Origin: Alphaproteobacteria bacterium
GTDB lineage: Bacteria; Pseudomonadota; Alphaproteobacteria; GCA-2731375
Direction of reading: 5' to 3'
DNA length: 64,000 nt
NCBI GenBank assembly: GCA_016776605.1
Contig: JADHTB010000021.1
Span: 1 to 64,000, forward strand
Made by a program: the position numbers and the translations under genes. Position 1 is the stretch's first letter. Every line of letters begins with the position of its first letter. The notes below the pieces were generated by a model. The model did no database searches and was not told the DNA's origin. It worked only from the letters and a program-made list of their open reading frames with translations. Below, piece by piece: positions 8,025 to 16,332 of the stretch.

Positions 8025-8948
8025 TTAGCCGCCGGCTTTTGCTGGCGGCTTGCGCCAGGCCAGTTCTTCTTCGCGCACCCGTTCGAATTCGGCGGCGGAC
8101 ATCTGACCGACGTTGAAAAAATCCAGCTTCCAGTCCGGATTATCGCTCCAACGTTCGGGAAGTTGGACCGTGGTGCGCGGCCCCGGCGCGCTTTCCAACA
8201 GGCGCAGGGCAAGCTCCAGGGTGGCGGCCTGCGAGGCCCGGTCGCCGGGCCGGCCCGCCGGACAGCCCAGGGGAAAATCGCAATACAAAAACCGCGGCAC
8301 GCCGCAATATTCGACGATATCCTTGGCGCAGCCCATGACCACCGTGGCAATACCGTTGGCTTCCAGATAATTTGCGATCAGACTCACGGTCTGATGGCAG
8401 ACGGGTCAAATAGCGACCAGGATCGCCGCGTCGGTCTGGTCCTCGCGCAGGCGGGCGAGTAGTTCCGGCCCGTCCCTTTTCAGACTCAGGCGGTGGCTGT
8501 AACGGGTTGGCACGCCATGAAAGCGCGGCGCTACCGATCCGATCCGTCCCGCCGCCGCCGCATCGGCCAGCGCCGGCAGGGGCATAAAGGCGCCTTGATC
8601 CGCCGCATCGGTATGACCACGGTCATAATGCAGGTGCGATATACCCAGGTCCGGGGCATTGGCGCTGGGCGCGGAATAGATTTGTTGAAAGGCGGCGGCC
8701 GGGTTCATTGCGGCACCGGCGCCCTGGTTGCCGTTGCCGGGCGTGATCGGCGCAGCGGTCGTGATCACCGTGATGCTGCTCTGGTTGAGCGGCTTGTCGA
8801 GCGCATTGAACGGCACCTCGGCAAGGTGGGCCCATTCGTAGGGTTTTGGATAGCCCATCGCCAGATAGTATGCGCGGCTGCGGTCAATATAGGGCACCGC
8901 AATGTCATGCGCGGCCGCGAAGCCCAAACCTCTACCCATCGCTGCCAT
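8025..8948 (-). CDS. Selenoprotein of the glycine/betaine/D-proline reductase B-like family (in-frame UGA = Sec181)
   Basis: 307 residues if the in-frame TGA at 8406-8408 is read as selenocysteine. Residues 1-180 (YYLAMGYPKPYEWAHLAEVP, TTAAPITPGNGNQGAGA, GSVAPRFHGVPTRYSHRLS) and 182-307 (PVCHQTVSLIANYLEANGIA, CGVPRFLYCDFPLG) are in the same frame and together make one GrdB/PrdB-like protein. Sec181 gives a Sec-Pro-Val-Cys (UxxC) redox motif; from memory, relatives carry Cys there (CPVCHQT). A perfect 7-bp hairpin starts 10 bases after the UGA, as in bacterial SECIS elements. ATG at 8948 is preceded by AGAGGA. GrdB/PrdB proteins reduce C-N bonds in clostridia; the substrate of proteobacterial relatives is unknown. 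Conventional gene calling would split it into two fragments. Confidence 0.85.
8377..8395 (-). promoter_or_regulatory. Bacterial SECIS-like hairpin in the selenoprotein mRNA
   Basis: On the coding strand ATCAGAC-CGTGA-GTCTGAT forms a perfect 7-bp stem with a 5-base loop containing GU. It starts 10 bases after the UGA and its loop begins 17 bases after it. This agrees with the general geometry of bacterial SECIS elements, which recruit SelB through a small apical loop with an early G. No second TGA of this type was seen. Confidence 0.75.
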
Positions 8949-9036
8949 GATGATTTCCTCTATCCATTGGGGAATTTTAATAAGCCTAGCAGTTTTTTTT
9001 CCGTCTCGCCCACACTCTCCTGAATGATGTGGAAGA

Positions 9037-9459
9037 CTACGGCGGGGAACCGATCCCGCGCATCCGGGACGGTGTCGCGGCGCTGGACGGCCGCGGCCAG
9101 GCAGGGTCGAGGAAGCATTGGATTTCAAGTTTGTATCCGTCGGGGTCGCGTAGAAAGAAGTGATAGATGTTGAACGTCTCGTTTTTGCTGGGCGGCGCGT
9201 CAATCCCGACGCCGCTGGCTTTCAGGCGCTCATACCAACCATCCACATCGTCGCTGACCAGGGTAACGATAATGCCTTCGGGTGTGGCCGAGGCCGGCGG
9301 CGCGCATTGGCAGATGCCCAGGAAACTGTCCTGGCTGACCCGGAAGATTTGGCAAGCCCCCTGATCAAGGGCCAGGGGCAGGCCAAGGGTCTCGCCATAG
9401 AAGATGATGCTGCGCGTAAAATCCGCAGTATAAAGAAATGTTACCTGTTGATCGAACAT
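9037..9459 (-). CDS. VOC (glyoxalase/bleomycin-resistance) family protein
   Basis: 140 residues with two beta-alpha-beta-beta-beta modules: VTFLYTADFTRSIIFYGETL in the first and DVDGWYERLKASG ... HFFLRDPDGYKLEIQCF in the second. The RDPDGYKLEIQ strand with its metal-ligand-type Glu is the family's clearest mark. VOC proteins bind a divalent metal and act in lyases, dioxygenases or resistance proteins; the role here is unknown. The ATG is five bases after the YihY stop codon. The last ~20 residues are Pro/Ser-rich and probably disordered. Confidence 0.85.
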   Translation of the reverse strand: MFDQQVTFLYTADFTRSIIFYGETLGLPLALDQGACQIFRVSQDSFLGICQCAPPASATPEGIIVTLVSDDVDGWYERLKASGVGIDAPPSKNETFNIYHFFLRDPDGYKLEIQCFLDPAWPRPSSAATPSRMRGIGSPP

Positions 9460-9464
9460 GGCGG

Positions 9465-10826
9465 CTATGCCTTTCCCTGACCACTATCCGGTCCCAGGGC
9501 GATTTCTTTCACGGTTTTCCCGTCCAGGGCGGTGGTGGTGGCGTTTTCAAATGTCTGCAGGATGGTATCAATACCATCAGGGGCGGAAATGCGGTCAAAG
9601 GACAAATCCCCATCCTCGCCGCCGTGCCGTGTCGCGGCCAGCACCTGGTTCACCGTCACCACCTCGAACGGGCGGGCCGGCAGGTAGGTCGGCGGTTGAT
9701 CCGCAGTCGCCTTGATCAGCGCCGCGCTTTCCAGAACGTCGAGCACATCGTGCACCGGGTCATTACGAATTTGCAGGTGCCGCGACAAGGCATCCGCCGA
9801 CCAGGGGGGCTGGTGGGAATAATGATGTTGGGCGATCAGGGTGGTTATGGTCAGGGCCAGTTTTTCCCGGGCCCGGTGGCTTAACCGCTGGCGCCCGCCC
9901 TGGCCGCGCAAATAGGCGGGGTTTTGTACATAGAAACCGATATTGGCGCCGATCAACAGGATCAACCAGCCCACGTATAGCCAGATCATGAAAAAGATCA
10001 GCGTTGCGAAGGTGGAATAGATGGCGGTGTATTTCGTCGAACCAACCACGAACGAGGCGAAGCCCCAGCCAAGCAGGTTCCACATCAGGCCGGCGACAAG
10101 GCCCCCGGTCAAGGCCGCGCGGGGCTTTACCGTCGTGTTGGGAATGAAGGCGTACATAAAACTGAAGGCGCCGGCGATCATCAGGAACGGGATCAACTTG
10201 CCCGCCAGTCTGATCACGCTGCCCAGGGGCTCAATCGCGGACAGGGTGCCCACCATGGACAGGGACGCAATCGAGGCGCCGATGCCGACGGCGGCGAATA
10301 TCAAAGCCGGCCCAATCACCAGCACGGATAGATAGTCGCGAAAGCGCTGGCCCAGGCTACGCCCCTGTTTGACATGCCAGACGGTATTGAAGGCCCGCTC
10401 TATCTTTTGCATCAGAGAGACCACGGTATAGAACAATAGGGCAAAGCCCACGGATCCCAGCACCCCAACCTTGACGTTGTCGACGAATTCTATGATCCGC
10501 TCGGTAATCTCAATACCTTTGGTGCCCAACGGCTCCAGCAGGCCCAGCAACATTGGCTCTATCTGGTTGTGAACGCCAAAGCCCTTCAGGATGGAAAAAC
10601 TGATTGCCAACAAGGGCACCAGGGATAGCAGTGTTGTGTAAACCAGGCTCATCGCCCAAAGGGTCAACTGCCCCTTGGCCAGCTCCCGCGCGATGGCGGC
10701 GGTCATGCGCAGGGCCAGGATCGGTCCGGAGCGCCAGGCGGGCAAGCCGGTCAAATCCAGCCGCCAGATCAAACGATCCAGGGCGCCGCCCAGGGCGAAC
10801 AGGTTGGCATTTTTCCGCCCGGCCAT
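9465..10826 (-). CDS. YihY/BrkB family inner membrane protein
   Basis: 453 residues. About six transmembrane segments (LWAMSLVYTTLLSLVPLLAI, GVLGSVGFALLFYTVVSLM, TLIFFMIWLYVGWLILLIGA) fit the YihY/UPF0761 family, followed by a soluble C-terminal ~130 residues (YLPARPFEVVTVNQVLAATR). The start at 10826 follows the stop of the previous gene by one base, so translation is probably coupled. An in-frame extension to 10982 would overlap that gene. Family function is not established (formerly, and wrongly, called RNase BN). Confidence 0.9.
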   Translation of the reverse strand: MAGRKNANLFALGGALDRLIWRLDLTGLPAWRSGPILALRMTAAIARELAKGQLTLWAMSLVYTTLLSLVPLLAISFSILKGFGVHNQIEPMLLGLLEPLGTKGIEITERIIEFVDNVKVGVLGSVGFALLFYTVVSLMQKIERAFNTVWHVKQGRSLGQRFRDYLSVLVIGPALIFAAVGIGASIASLSMVGTLSAIEPLGSVIRLAGKLIPFLMIAGAFSFMYAFIPNTTVKPRAALTGGLVAGLMWNLLGWGFASFVVGSTKYTAIYSTFATLIFFMIWLYVGWLILLIGANIGFYVQNPAYLRGQGGRQRLSHRAREKLALTITTLIAQHHYSHQPPWSADALSRHLQIRNDPVHDVLDVLESAALIKATADQPPTYLPARPFEVVTVNQVLAATRHGGEDGDLSFDRISAPDGIDTILQTFENATTTALDGKTVKEIALGPDSGQGKA

Positions 10827-10827
10827 A

Positions 10828-11295
10828 CTACCGGCTGAACCCAACGGCAGTGCGCGTGGTGATGACCAGACCGGCAAGGCAGTCATGGCCGCCGCCGCCC
10901 TGGGCCCGGCAGGCCGGTACATCACGCAATTGGATTCGCGATATTTTGGCGCAGAGCCCGCTATGCAGTGGGAAGGCGGCAATCGTGGTGCGGTTGGCCG
11001 GCAAGGGGGCCAAGTCGATCATCAGGCGGTCAAACGGGACGTTTCCCCCATCGAACAAAATCAGATCCAGGCGAAACCGGTCCAGGGTTTGACCCAGGCC
11101 ATTGCCGATCGACAGCGTCGCCAGGCAACCCTGGGGGCGGTCCTTTATTTTACTTAATTCCAGGTTCAGGCCGGCGGCGGGTTCGGCTGTGGCCGGATCT
11201 GGCGCCAGCCAAAGAAAAGCCGCCAACAGGGCCGTGACGGCGGCAACGGCTGGGACGGGGCAGCGTGTCAAAAGGAGTGAGGCGGCGAAACGCAT
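10828..11295 (-). CDS. Predicted exported protein of unknown function
   Basis: 155 residues. A hydrophobic N-terminus (AVAAVTALLAAFLWLAPDPATA) is followed by a probable signal-peptidase site and a beta-rich domain (LNLELSKIKDRPQGCLATLS, LDRFRLDLILFDGG). The domain has five cysteines after the signal, which suggests disulfides in the periplasm. It resembles small alphaproteobacterial proteins often labelled as Tat-signal proteins, though no twin-arginine motif is present. First gene of a probable operon with yihY and the VOC gene. Function unknown. Confidence 0.7.
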   Translation of the reverse strand: MRFAASLLLTRCPVPAVAAVTALLAAFLWLAPDPATAEPAAGLNLELSKIKDRPQGCLATLSIGNGLGQTLDRFRLDLILFDGGNVPFDRLMIDLAPLPANRTTIAAFPLHSGLCAKISRIQLRDVPACRAQGGGGHDCLAGLVITTRTAVGFSR

Positions 11296-11410
11296 GCGGG
11301 TTTCCGATTACTTCAGCACCAAACGTCGGATTTTAACCACTAGCCGATCAACCCTTGTGCGCGCAAGGTCTGTTTCAGGGGCAGGGCATGACCCGGGTCA
11401 TGGCGCCCGG

Positions 11411-11449
11411 CAAAATAGAAAATGGGAGGCGCCCAATGGACGCCTCCCA
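11411..11449 (-). terminator. Rho-independent terminator after the chemoreceptor
   Basis: On the minus strand a 9-bp perfect stem (TGGGAGGCG with CGCCTCCCA, 11423-11449) is followed by ATTTTCTATTTT. It lies 33 bases beyond the stop of the methyl-accepting protein gene. Confidence 0.85.
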
Positions 11450-11481
11450 CTTCGTGGATATCTTCGTTGTTCGAATGCGTT

Positions 11482-12981
11482 TTAGGCGGCACCCATGGAT
11501 TTCATGAAGTCGTTCAGGTAGCCCTGCAACTCGGTCGACTTTTCCGCCAGATCGGACGCGGCATCCAGAACTTCCTGGGCGGCCTGACCGGTGGCGTCCG
11601 AGGCCTCCGAAACCTGTACGATATTGGACGAAACTTCCTGGGTCGCGGCCCCCTGTTCTTCCACCGCCGAGGCAATGGCTGTCGCGACTTCGTTGATCTC
11701 GTTGATCGTTTTGCTGATGGTTTCGTTGGCTTCCACGGCGGCCTTGGTAGCGCCTTGGATTTCGGAAATCTGTGCCGAGATTTCCTCCGTGGCGCCGGCG
11801 GTCTGATTGGCCAGGGACTTCACTTCCGAGGCAACGACGGCGAAACCCTTGCCGGCATCACCAGCGCGGGCGGCCTCGATCGTGGCATTCAGCGCCAGCA
11901 AATTAGTCTGTCCGGCGATGTCCTGAATAATGCCGACCACGGCACCAATTTTTTCCGCTGCCTGGCTCAGACCATTGATCATTTCGGAGGTCCGGTTGGC
12001 TTCTTCCACGGCGGCATTGGCAATAGAGGCGGAATGGGTCACCTGCCGGGAAATTTCATCCACCGACGACGATAACTCTTCCGCCGCGGAGGCAACGGTG
12101 CCGGCGCGTGAATTGGCCAGGTTGACTGATTCCTGCATGGCCCGCGACGACGCCGACATCTCCTCGGCAGCGGCGGAGACGGCCTCGGCGACCCCGGTAA
12201 CCTGGGAAGCCAGATTGATATTTTGGGTTACCAGGTTCCAAGTCAGCATCGGCCCGATATAGTTGCCGTCCGGATCGTTCAGGGCGGCAACGTTTAGTTC
12301 CAGGGTTTCTTCACCCAGTTTGATCAGGGCGCGGTGGGGCAGATTGGACGCATCGGCCAGCATGCGGCGCTGATGTTCGGGATGTTTGTGGAAAATATCG
12401 ATGCATTGTCCCTGCAATTTGTTTGCCGGCACCGGTAACAGGTGGTTCAACGGCGTCAGGGTGTCGATGGAGGTCTGATTGATATAAGTAATTTCAAAAG
12501 TATCTACGTCCGCCAACATGACATTGATGGGCATTTGATCCAGCATTTGCATCAACTTGGCGGTTTCCGCCTCGTGTTTCACCTGCTGGGTGATGACCGA
12601 CCAGGCGACGGTGGCGGCGATGTAATTGCCCTGTTTGTCGTGCACGGCGGAAACATGCAGATCCAACCATTCAGTGCCCAGTTGAATTTTCGCCCGATGC
12701 GGCAGATTGGCCGGGTTGCCCAGCAATTTGCGCTGATGTTCCGGGTGCTTGTGGAAAATATCGATGCATTGCCCCAGCATATCGTCAACTTTGATAGGCA
12801 GCAGATGCTCGATTTCTTTCAGCGTCTCACGCGATTGCCGGTTCATGTAGATGACCCGCAGATCGGTCGGATCGCAGGCCATGACAGCGGTCGGCAAAGC
12901 GTCGATCATGTCTTCAAATGCCAGCTTGGCGCTTGATCCAGTCTTCGTGCCGCTGAAGCGGCCCAGTACAGAGATGTTCAT
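11482..12981 (-). CDS. Soluble chemoreceptor with two PAS domains
   Basis: 499 residues with no membrane segment, so a cytoplasmic chemoreceptor. Two PAS domains (about 25-135 and 145-255) share near-identical pieces: [15 protein letters not shown] occurs in both, followed by NLPHR and a similar strand. The C-terminal half is the coiled-coil signalling domain, with the conserved tip [20 protein letters not shown] and [15 protein letters not shown]. It would pass a ligand, redox or gas signal to CheA/CheW. No pentapeptide CheR tether is present. An AT-rich region with inverted repeats lies upstream, and a terminator follows the gene. Confidence 0.93.
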   Translation of the reverse strand: MNISVLGRFSGTKTGSSAKLAFEDMIDALPTAVMACDPTDLRVIYMNRQSRETLKEIEHLLPIKVDDMLGQCIDIFHKHPEHQRKLLGNPANLPHRAKIQLGTEWLDLHVSAVHDKQGNYIAATVAWSVITQQVKHEAETAKLMQMLDQMPINVMLADVDTFEITYINQTSIDTLTPLNHLLPVPANKLQGQCIDIFHKHPEHQRRMLADASNLPHRALIKLGEETLELNVAALNDPDGNYIGPMLTWNLVTQNINLASQVTGVAEAVSAAAEEMSASSRAMQESVNLANSRAGTVASAAEELSSSVDEISRQVTHSASIANAAVEEANRTSEMINGLSQAAEKIGAVVGIIQDIAGQTNLLALNATIEAARAGDAGKGFAVVASEVKSLANQTAGATEEISAQISEIQGATKAAVEANETISKTINEINEVATAIASAVEEQGAATQEVSSNIVQVSEASDATGQAAQEVLDAASDLAEKSTELQGYLNDFMKSMGAA

Positions 12982-13093
12982 TGCAAATTCCCCACGTTAA
13001 ATTATCCCCAAACGAATTGCCATTCACCGGCGCACTTAGAATCCCCGCTCGCCTGATTGTATGGAATGCGTGGGGTATAATGGGGCATGAATT

Positions 13094-13138
13094 CTTTATT
13101 TATTGTAAACAAAAATGTACATTCAAGAATAAATAAAG
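13094..13138. promoter_or_regulatory. AT-rich inverted repeat upstream of the chemoreceptor
   Basis: CTTTATTTATT (13094-13104) is exactly mirrored by AATAAATAAAG (13128-13138), with a 23-base spacer. It lies about 110 bases upstream of the chemoreceptor start in a strongly AT-rich gap. It may be an operator or a weak terminator of the carboxyltransferase gene to the right. Confidence 0.35.
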
Positions 13139-13194
13139 TTGTTATATCAAACCATGTTTGTTTTTACGAGGCGTTGTTCTGTTTTATATTGTAT

Positions 13195-13215
13195 TATATA
13201 TGACATACGCCATTG
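13195..13215. promoter_or_regulatory. Sequence shared with the ArsR-gene promoter
   Basis: TATATATGACA runs directly into CATACGCCATT here. Both 11-mers recur at 16250-16271 ahead of the ArsR-family gene, with the first in inverted orientation. This suggests a common DNA-binding protein acting at both places. The gene served here is probably the chemoreceptor, whose start is about 215 bases away. Confidence 0.3.
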
Positions 13216-13259
13216 CCGTATATCTATAGGGAGGTGCTCGCCGTCTAATCTTCGAAAAC

Positions 13260-14795
13260 TCAGAAGGTTGTGGGCCAGGTCGCCATCAAATGCTCCCCCA
13301 CGCCGTTGTTCAGGCGGCGGTCGTGCAGCGCCAGCATGCGGCTAAGCCAGGTTCGGGTTTCACGGGGATCGATGACGTCCTGTATCATGAACGGCTCGGC
13401 TAGATCGTAGGGCGAAGTGCCCCTTTCAAAGCGTTTTTCCAATTCGGCATAGCGTTCGGGATCGTCCTCGCGCTTCAATTTATGCACCACGCTTACGGAA
13501 ATCTTGGGATCGACGAAACTGATATCGCCGCTATACCAGGCGCACATCTCGTCCGCGTGCACGGCGCCGATATTCAGGTGCGCCTGACCATAGGACTTGC
13601 GCATGATGACCGTTAACAGCGGCACCGTGGTCATGGCCATGGCTTGAATATAGTTCATGATCTTGCCCGGCAGCTTTTGACGCTCGCCGACCACGCCGAC
13701 CAGAAATCCGGGGGTGTCGACCAGATGGATCACCGGAATATTAAAACTATCGCACAGCACCAGGAAACCGATGATCTTGTCGCAGGCATCGCCATCCAAG
13801 GCGCCGCCCTTGAACATGGGATTGGTGGCGATCAGGCCGACCGCGCGGCCGTCGATCCGGGCCAGGCCGGTGGAGACCACCTTGGCGAAACGTTCCTTGA
13901 TGGGAAAGAAACTATCCTTGTCCACGATCAGGCGGATCACCTTGCGTACGTCATAAACCTTGGCCCGGCTTTCCGGCACTAGATCCAGCAACTTTTCACT
14001 CTCCGCGGCCGAGCCGGCGGGAACCGCCAGCCGTGGCGGCGCCTCGGCGCTGTTGGACGGCAGGTAGGCGAGAAAACGCCGGATCGCATCCAGTGCCTCC
14101 TCATCGCTATCAACCGCCATGTCGACCTGGCCCGAGACTTCCGTCTGCATGCGCCAGCCGCCCAGATCTTCCGGATCCTCGTCCTCGGCGATGGCGACGG
14201 ATGTGACATTGGTGGAGGAGACCGCCATGATCGCGCCTTTGCGCATGACGACGAAATCCGACATCACCGATAGCCATGTGCCGCCACCAAAAGACTGTCC
14301 CAATACGGCGGAGGCCCAAGGCACCCGGCGCCGGCGCCGCAGCGAGCCTTTTTCAGCCGCCCGGTGTATGCCCTGGGCGCCCATGATGTCGGGCATCCGC
14401 GCCCCGGAACATTCGTTCAAGGCAATCAATGGGATGCCATTCTTGTTCGCGTTGGCAATTGAGTGTTGCAGTTTGCGCGATGCAATTGCCGCGGATGACG
14501 CACCCATGGCGCTAAAATCGGCGGCATGGATGATAACCGGGCGGCCGTCAACCTGGGCGTAGCCATCCACGACCCCATCGCCCGGCGTGCGGTGGCGGTC
14601 TTCCGCCCGCTCGGACACCGCCAATAATCCGTATTCGGTGAAACTGTCGGGATCAGCCAGATAGGCGATCCGTTGGCGCGCGTTCAAGATGCCGGCCTGA
14701 GCCCAATCCGCCAGCCGTTTGGCTGACCCCATGGCGCGCGCCTTGGCGCGCCGCCGTTCCAACTCCGCAATCTGTTCCTCGAACGCCAATGCCAT
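13260..14795 (-). CDS. Acyl-CoA carboxylase carboxyltransferase subunit (second)
   Basis: 511 residues of the biotin-dependent carboxyltransferase family. Markers: DPDSFTEYGLLAV, PGDGVVDGYAQVDGRPVIIH, LNECSGARMPDIMGAQG in the first half and FFPIKERFAKVVSTGLARID, LVDTPGFLVGVVGE, MRKSYGQAHLN in the second. It is only distantly similar to the copy at 1354-2901, so this is not a recent duplication. An Arg-rich stretch, SLRRRRRVP, sits near residue 152. No biotin carboxylase partner is adjacent. Substrate unknown. A 105-bp repeat copy lies just upstream of the start. Confidence 0.9.
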   Translation of the reverse strand: MALAFEEQIAELERRRAKARAMGSAKRLADWAQAGILNARQRIAYLADPDSFTEYGLLAVSERAEDRHRTPGDGVVDGYAQVDGRPVIIHAADFSAMGASSAAIASRKLQHSIANANKNGIPLIALNECSGARMPDIMGAQGIHRAAEKGSLRRRRRVPWASAVLGQSFGGGTWLSVMSDFVVMRKGAIMAVSSTNVTSVAIAEDEDPEDLGGWRMQTEVSGQVDMAVDSDEEALDAIRRFLAYLPSNSAEAPPRLAVPAGSAAESEKLLDLVPESRAKVYDVRKVIRLIVDKDSFFPIKERFAKVVSTGLARIDGRAVGLIATNPMFKGGALDGDACDKIIGFLVLCDSFNIPVIHLVDTPGFLVGVVGERQKLPGKIMNYIQAMAMTTVPLLTVIMRKSYGQAHLNIGAVHADEMCAWYSGDISFVDPKISVSVVHKLKREDDPERYAELEKRFERGTSPYDLAEPFMIQDVIDPRETRTWLSRMLALHDRRLNNGVGEHLMATWPTTF

Positions 14796-14828
14796 ACTCC
14801 CTGGTTGCGCAACGATTAGCCGGAAACC

Positions 14829-14933
14829 CTAGAGCATTTTCACTCTGAAAATGCTCAGATCTTCAGAATTAGAGCAATCTTTCCAATCACTTATGTCGCG
14901 AGAGCGACTCCAATTAATTGAAAACTGCTCTAG
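14829..14933. repeat. 105-bp CTAG repeat, full copy
   Basis: Begins CTAGAGCATTTTC and ends AACTGCTCTAG. It has the first hairpin (GAGCATTTTCA with TGAAAATGCTC, one mismatch) and the outer stem. The inner hairpin has a different sequence (GTCGCGAGAGCGAC) but still pairs. That is compensatory change and supports selection on structure. It fills most of the gap between the carboxyltransferase start and the tusA-like gene. Confidence 0.85.
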
Positions 14934-14999
14934 ACCCCATGTCCGTTTGAACGCTGAGCGACCCGCCCGCTCGGCAATTCGATGAATATCGAAAATGGC

Positions 15000-15257
15000 C
15001 TAGGCACCGCGGCGAATTAGAAAAGTCAGTTCCGGGCCTTGATCCGACTCCCGCCGGTTGGTTTTCACCAATGTATGGCCCGCCGCGCTGCAATAGGCCG
15101 GAAAATCCGATGCTGCGGCAGGGTCTGTGCAACACACGCGCAGCAAATCCCCCGGCGCCAATGCCGCCAGCGCCTTGCGCGCCCGCAACACTGGCAACGG
15201 ACAAATCATGCCGCGAACATCCAATTCCACCGCGCTGTTGTTTGCTCCGTCGCTCAT
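15000..15257 (-). CDS. TusA-family sulfur carrier protein
   Basis: 85 residues. The core reads VELDVRGMICPLPVLRARKA, with the Cys-Pro-x-Pro motif whose Cys carries persulfide sulfur in TusA/SirA proteins. It is followed by a DPAAASDFPAYC strand-helix and a C-terminal TFLIRR strand. TusA passes sulfur between enzymes in tRNA thiolation or sulfur oxidation. The TSUP exporter and ArsR regulator nearby suggest sulfur metabolism. The start is uncertain (15257 or 15263); neither has a strong Shine-Dalgarno. It diverges from ccdA. Confidence 0.85.
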   Translation of the reverse strand: MSDGANNSAVELDVRGMICPLPVLRARKALAALAPGDLLRVCCTDPAAASDFPAYCSAAGHTLVKTNRRESDQGPELTFLIRRGA

Positions 15258-15399
15258 GAGCATAGTGTAGCCTACCAATGAGCCGGGTAAAATCGTCAAT
15301 TCGCTGGAACACACGATAGGGTGTATTGGCAAGGTGGCGTGAGGAAGACCATAATTGCCCCCATAATTGCCTTATGTTCATATTGGATAGGATAGACCA

Positions 15400-16143
15400 A
15401 TGAGTGGCTTCGATATTAGTTATGCCGGGGCCTTGGGGGGCGGCGTATTAAGCTTTGTCTCGCCCTGCGTACTGCCGCTGGTGCCCGCCTATCTGAGTTT
15501 TCTAGGCGGCACCTCTTTGGAGCAGCTGTCGGGCGAGGCCCCGGCCGATGCCCGCGCCGCGCGGCGGGTCATTGTTTCCGCGCTTTTGTTTATTTTTGGG
15601 TTTTCCAGTGTTTTTATTGCGCTTGGCGCTTCCGCCTCGGCGATCAGTGGCATCCTGTTGCAACATAAATTGATTTTGGGTCAGATCGCCGGCGTCATCA
15701 TCATTATCTTCGGTCTGCACGTCATGGGTCTGGTTCGTTTGCCGTTTTTGAATAGGGATGTACGTCTGCATCTGCAAAACCGCCCCGCCAGCCTTGCCGG
15801 CGCCTACATTTTGGGCCTGGCTTTCGCATTTGGCTGGACCCCATGTATTGGCCCAATTTTAGCAACCGTCCTTTCAGTTGCCGCGCGGGGGGATAGTCTA
15901 TGGTACGGCACATCCTTGCTTGCCGTTTATGCCGCCGGTTTGGGCATACCATTTCTGCTGGCGGCTTTCCTCGCGGCTCCATTTTTGCGATGGATGCAAA
16001 GTATGCGTGGGCAGATGCGGCGTATAGAATTGGCAACAGGGGGGCTGTTGCTTGTAACGGGATTGTTATTTTTGTTTAATTCGTTCGAGCTATTGGGGTT
16101 TTGGTTGTTGGAAATACTTCCCGTCCTTGGGGAAATCGGCTGA
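15400..16143 (+). CDS. ccdA: CcdA-type cytochrome c biogenesis / thiol transport protein
   Basis: 247 residues, about six transmembrane segments. Two conserved Cys-Pro sites, SFVSPCVLPLVPAYLSF at the start and FGWTPCIGPILA in the middle, are the redox pair that carries electrons from cytoplasmic thioredoxin to the periplasm. The length fits a stand-alone CcdA rather than full DsbD. The reductant supports haem attachment to cytochrome c or other periplasmic thiol chemistry; a cytochrome c is encoded at 47077-47457. It is divergent from the TusA-like gene. Confidence 0.93.
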   Translation: MSGFDISYAGALGGGVLSFVSPCVLPLVPAYLSFLGGTSLEQLSGEAPADARAARRVIVSALLFIFGFSSVFIALGASASAISGILLQHKLILGQIAGVIIIIFGLHVMGLVRLPFLNRDVRLHLQNRPASLAGAYILGLAFAFGWTPCIGPILATVLSVAARGDSLWYGTSLLAVYAAGLGIPFLLAAFLAAPFLRWMQSMRGQMRRIELATGGLLLVTGLLFLFNSFELLGFWLLEILPVLGEIG

Positions 16144-16249
16144 TTTAGCTTGGCGAAAATTCAGTGTGCCAGTGTTTTGTTGTTTAATATCTGCCGGTGC
16201 TTTAATCCTTGCCGAGGGGGCATTTTAAGCGTACGCTAATCGACAAGAC

Positions 16250-16289
16250 CATACGCCATTTGTCATATATACCATTAGACATATATTCG
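16250..16289. promoter_or_regulatory. Putative operator of the ArsR-TSUP operon
   Basis: Between ccdA and the ArsR gene, CATACGCCATT is followed by TGTCATATATA and, after a short gap, GACATATATT, so a TGTCATATATA-like unit is repeated within about 16 bases. The ArsR start is about 45 bases downstream, so a repressor bound here could control its own operon. Autoregulation is inferred from family habit. Confidence 0.4.
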
Positions 16290-16332
16290 ACCAAGGCGTT
16301 GCCGAAATTCTATATGTGTGGGGAACCGTGAA

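Noticed and set aside
8025..8387. Second half of the selenoprotein as a separate gene starting at a GTG
   Set aside because: It begins inside the conserved HQT-VSLIA segment, has no separate ribosome site, and the preceding PVCHQT residues are part of the family motif.
8949..9203. Upstream extension of the selenoprotein frame
   Set aside because: It overlaps the VOC gene, has low-complexity sequence and no ribosome site; the ATG at 8948 with AGAGGA is better.
13139..13345. Small plus-strand open frame in the AT-rich gap
   Set aside because: It runs into the end of the carboxyltransferase gene on the other strand, has no recognisable domain and no ribosome site.
14914..15381. Open frame overlapping the TusA-like gene
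   Set aside because: The TusA frame has the CPxP motif and family strands; this one is out of frame with no domain and ends inside a repeat.
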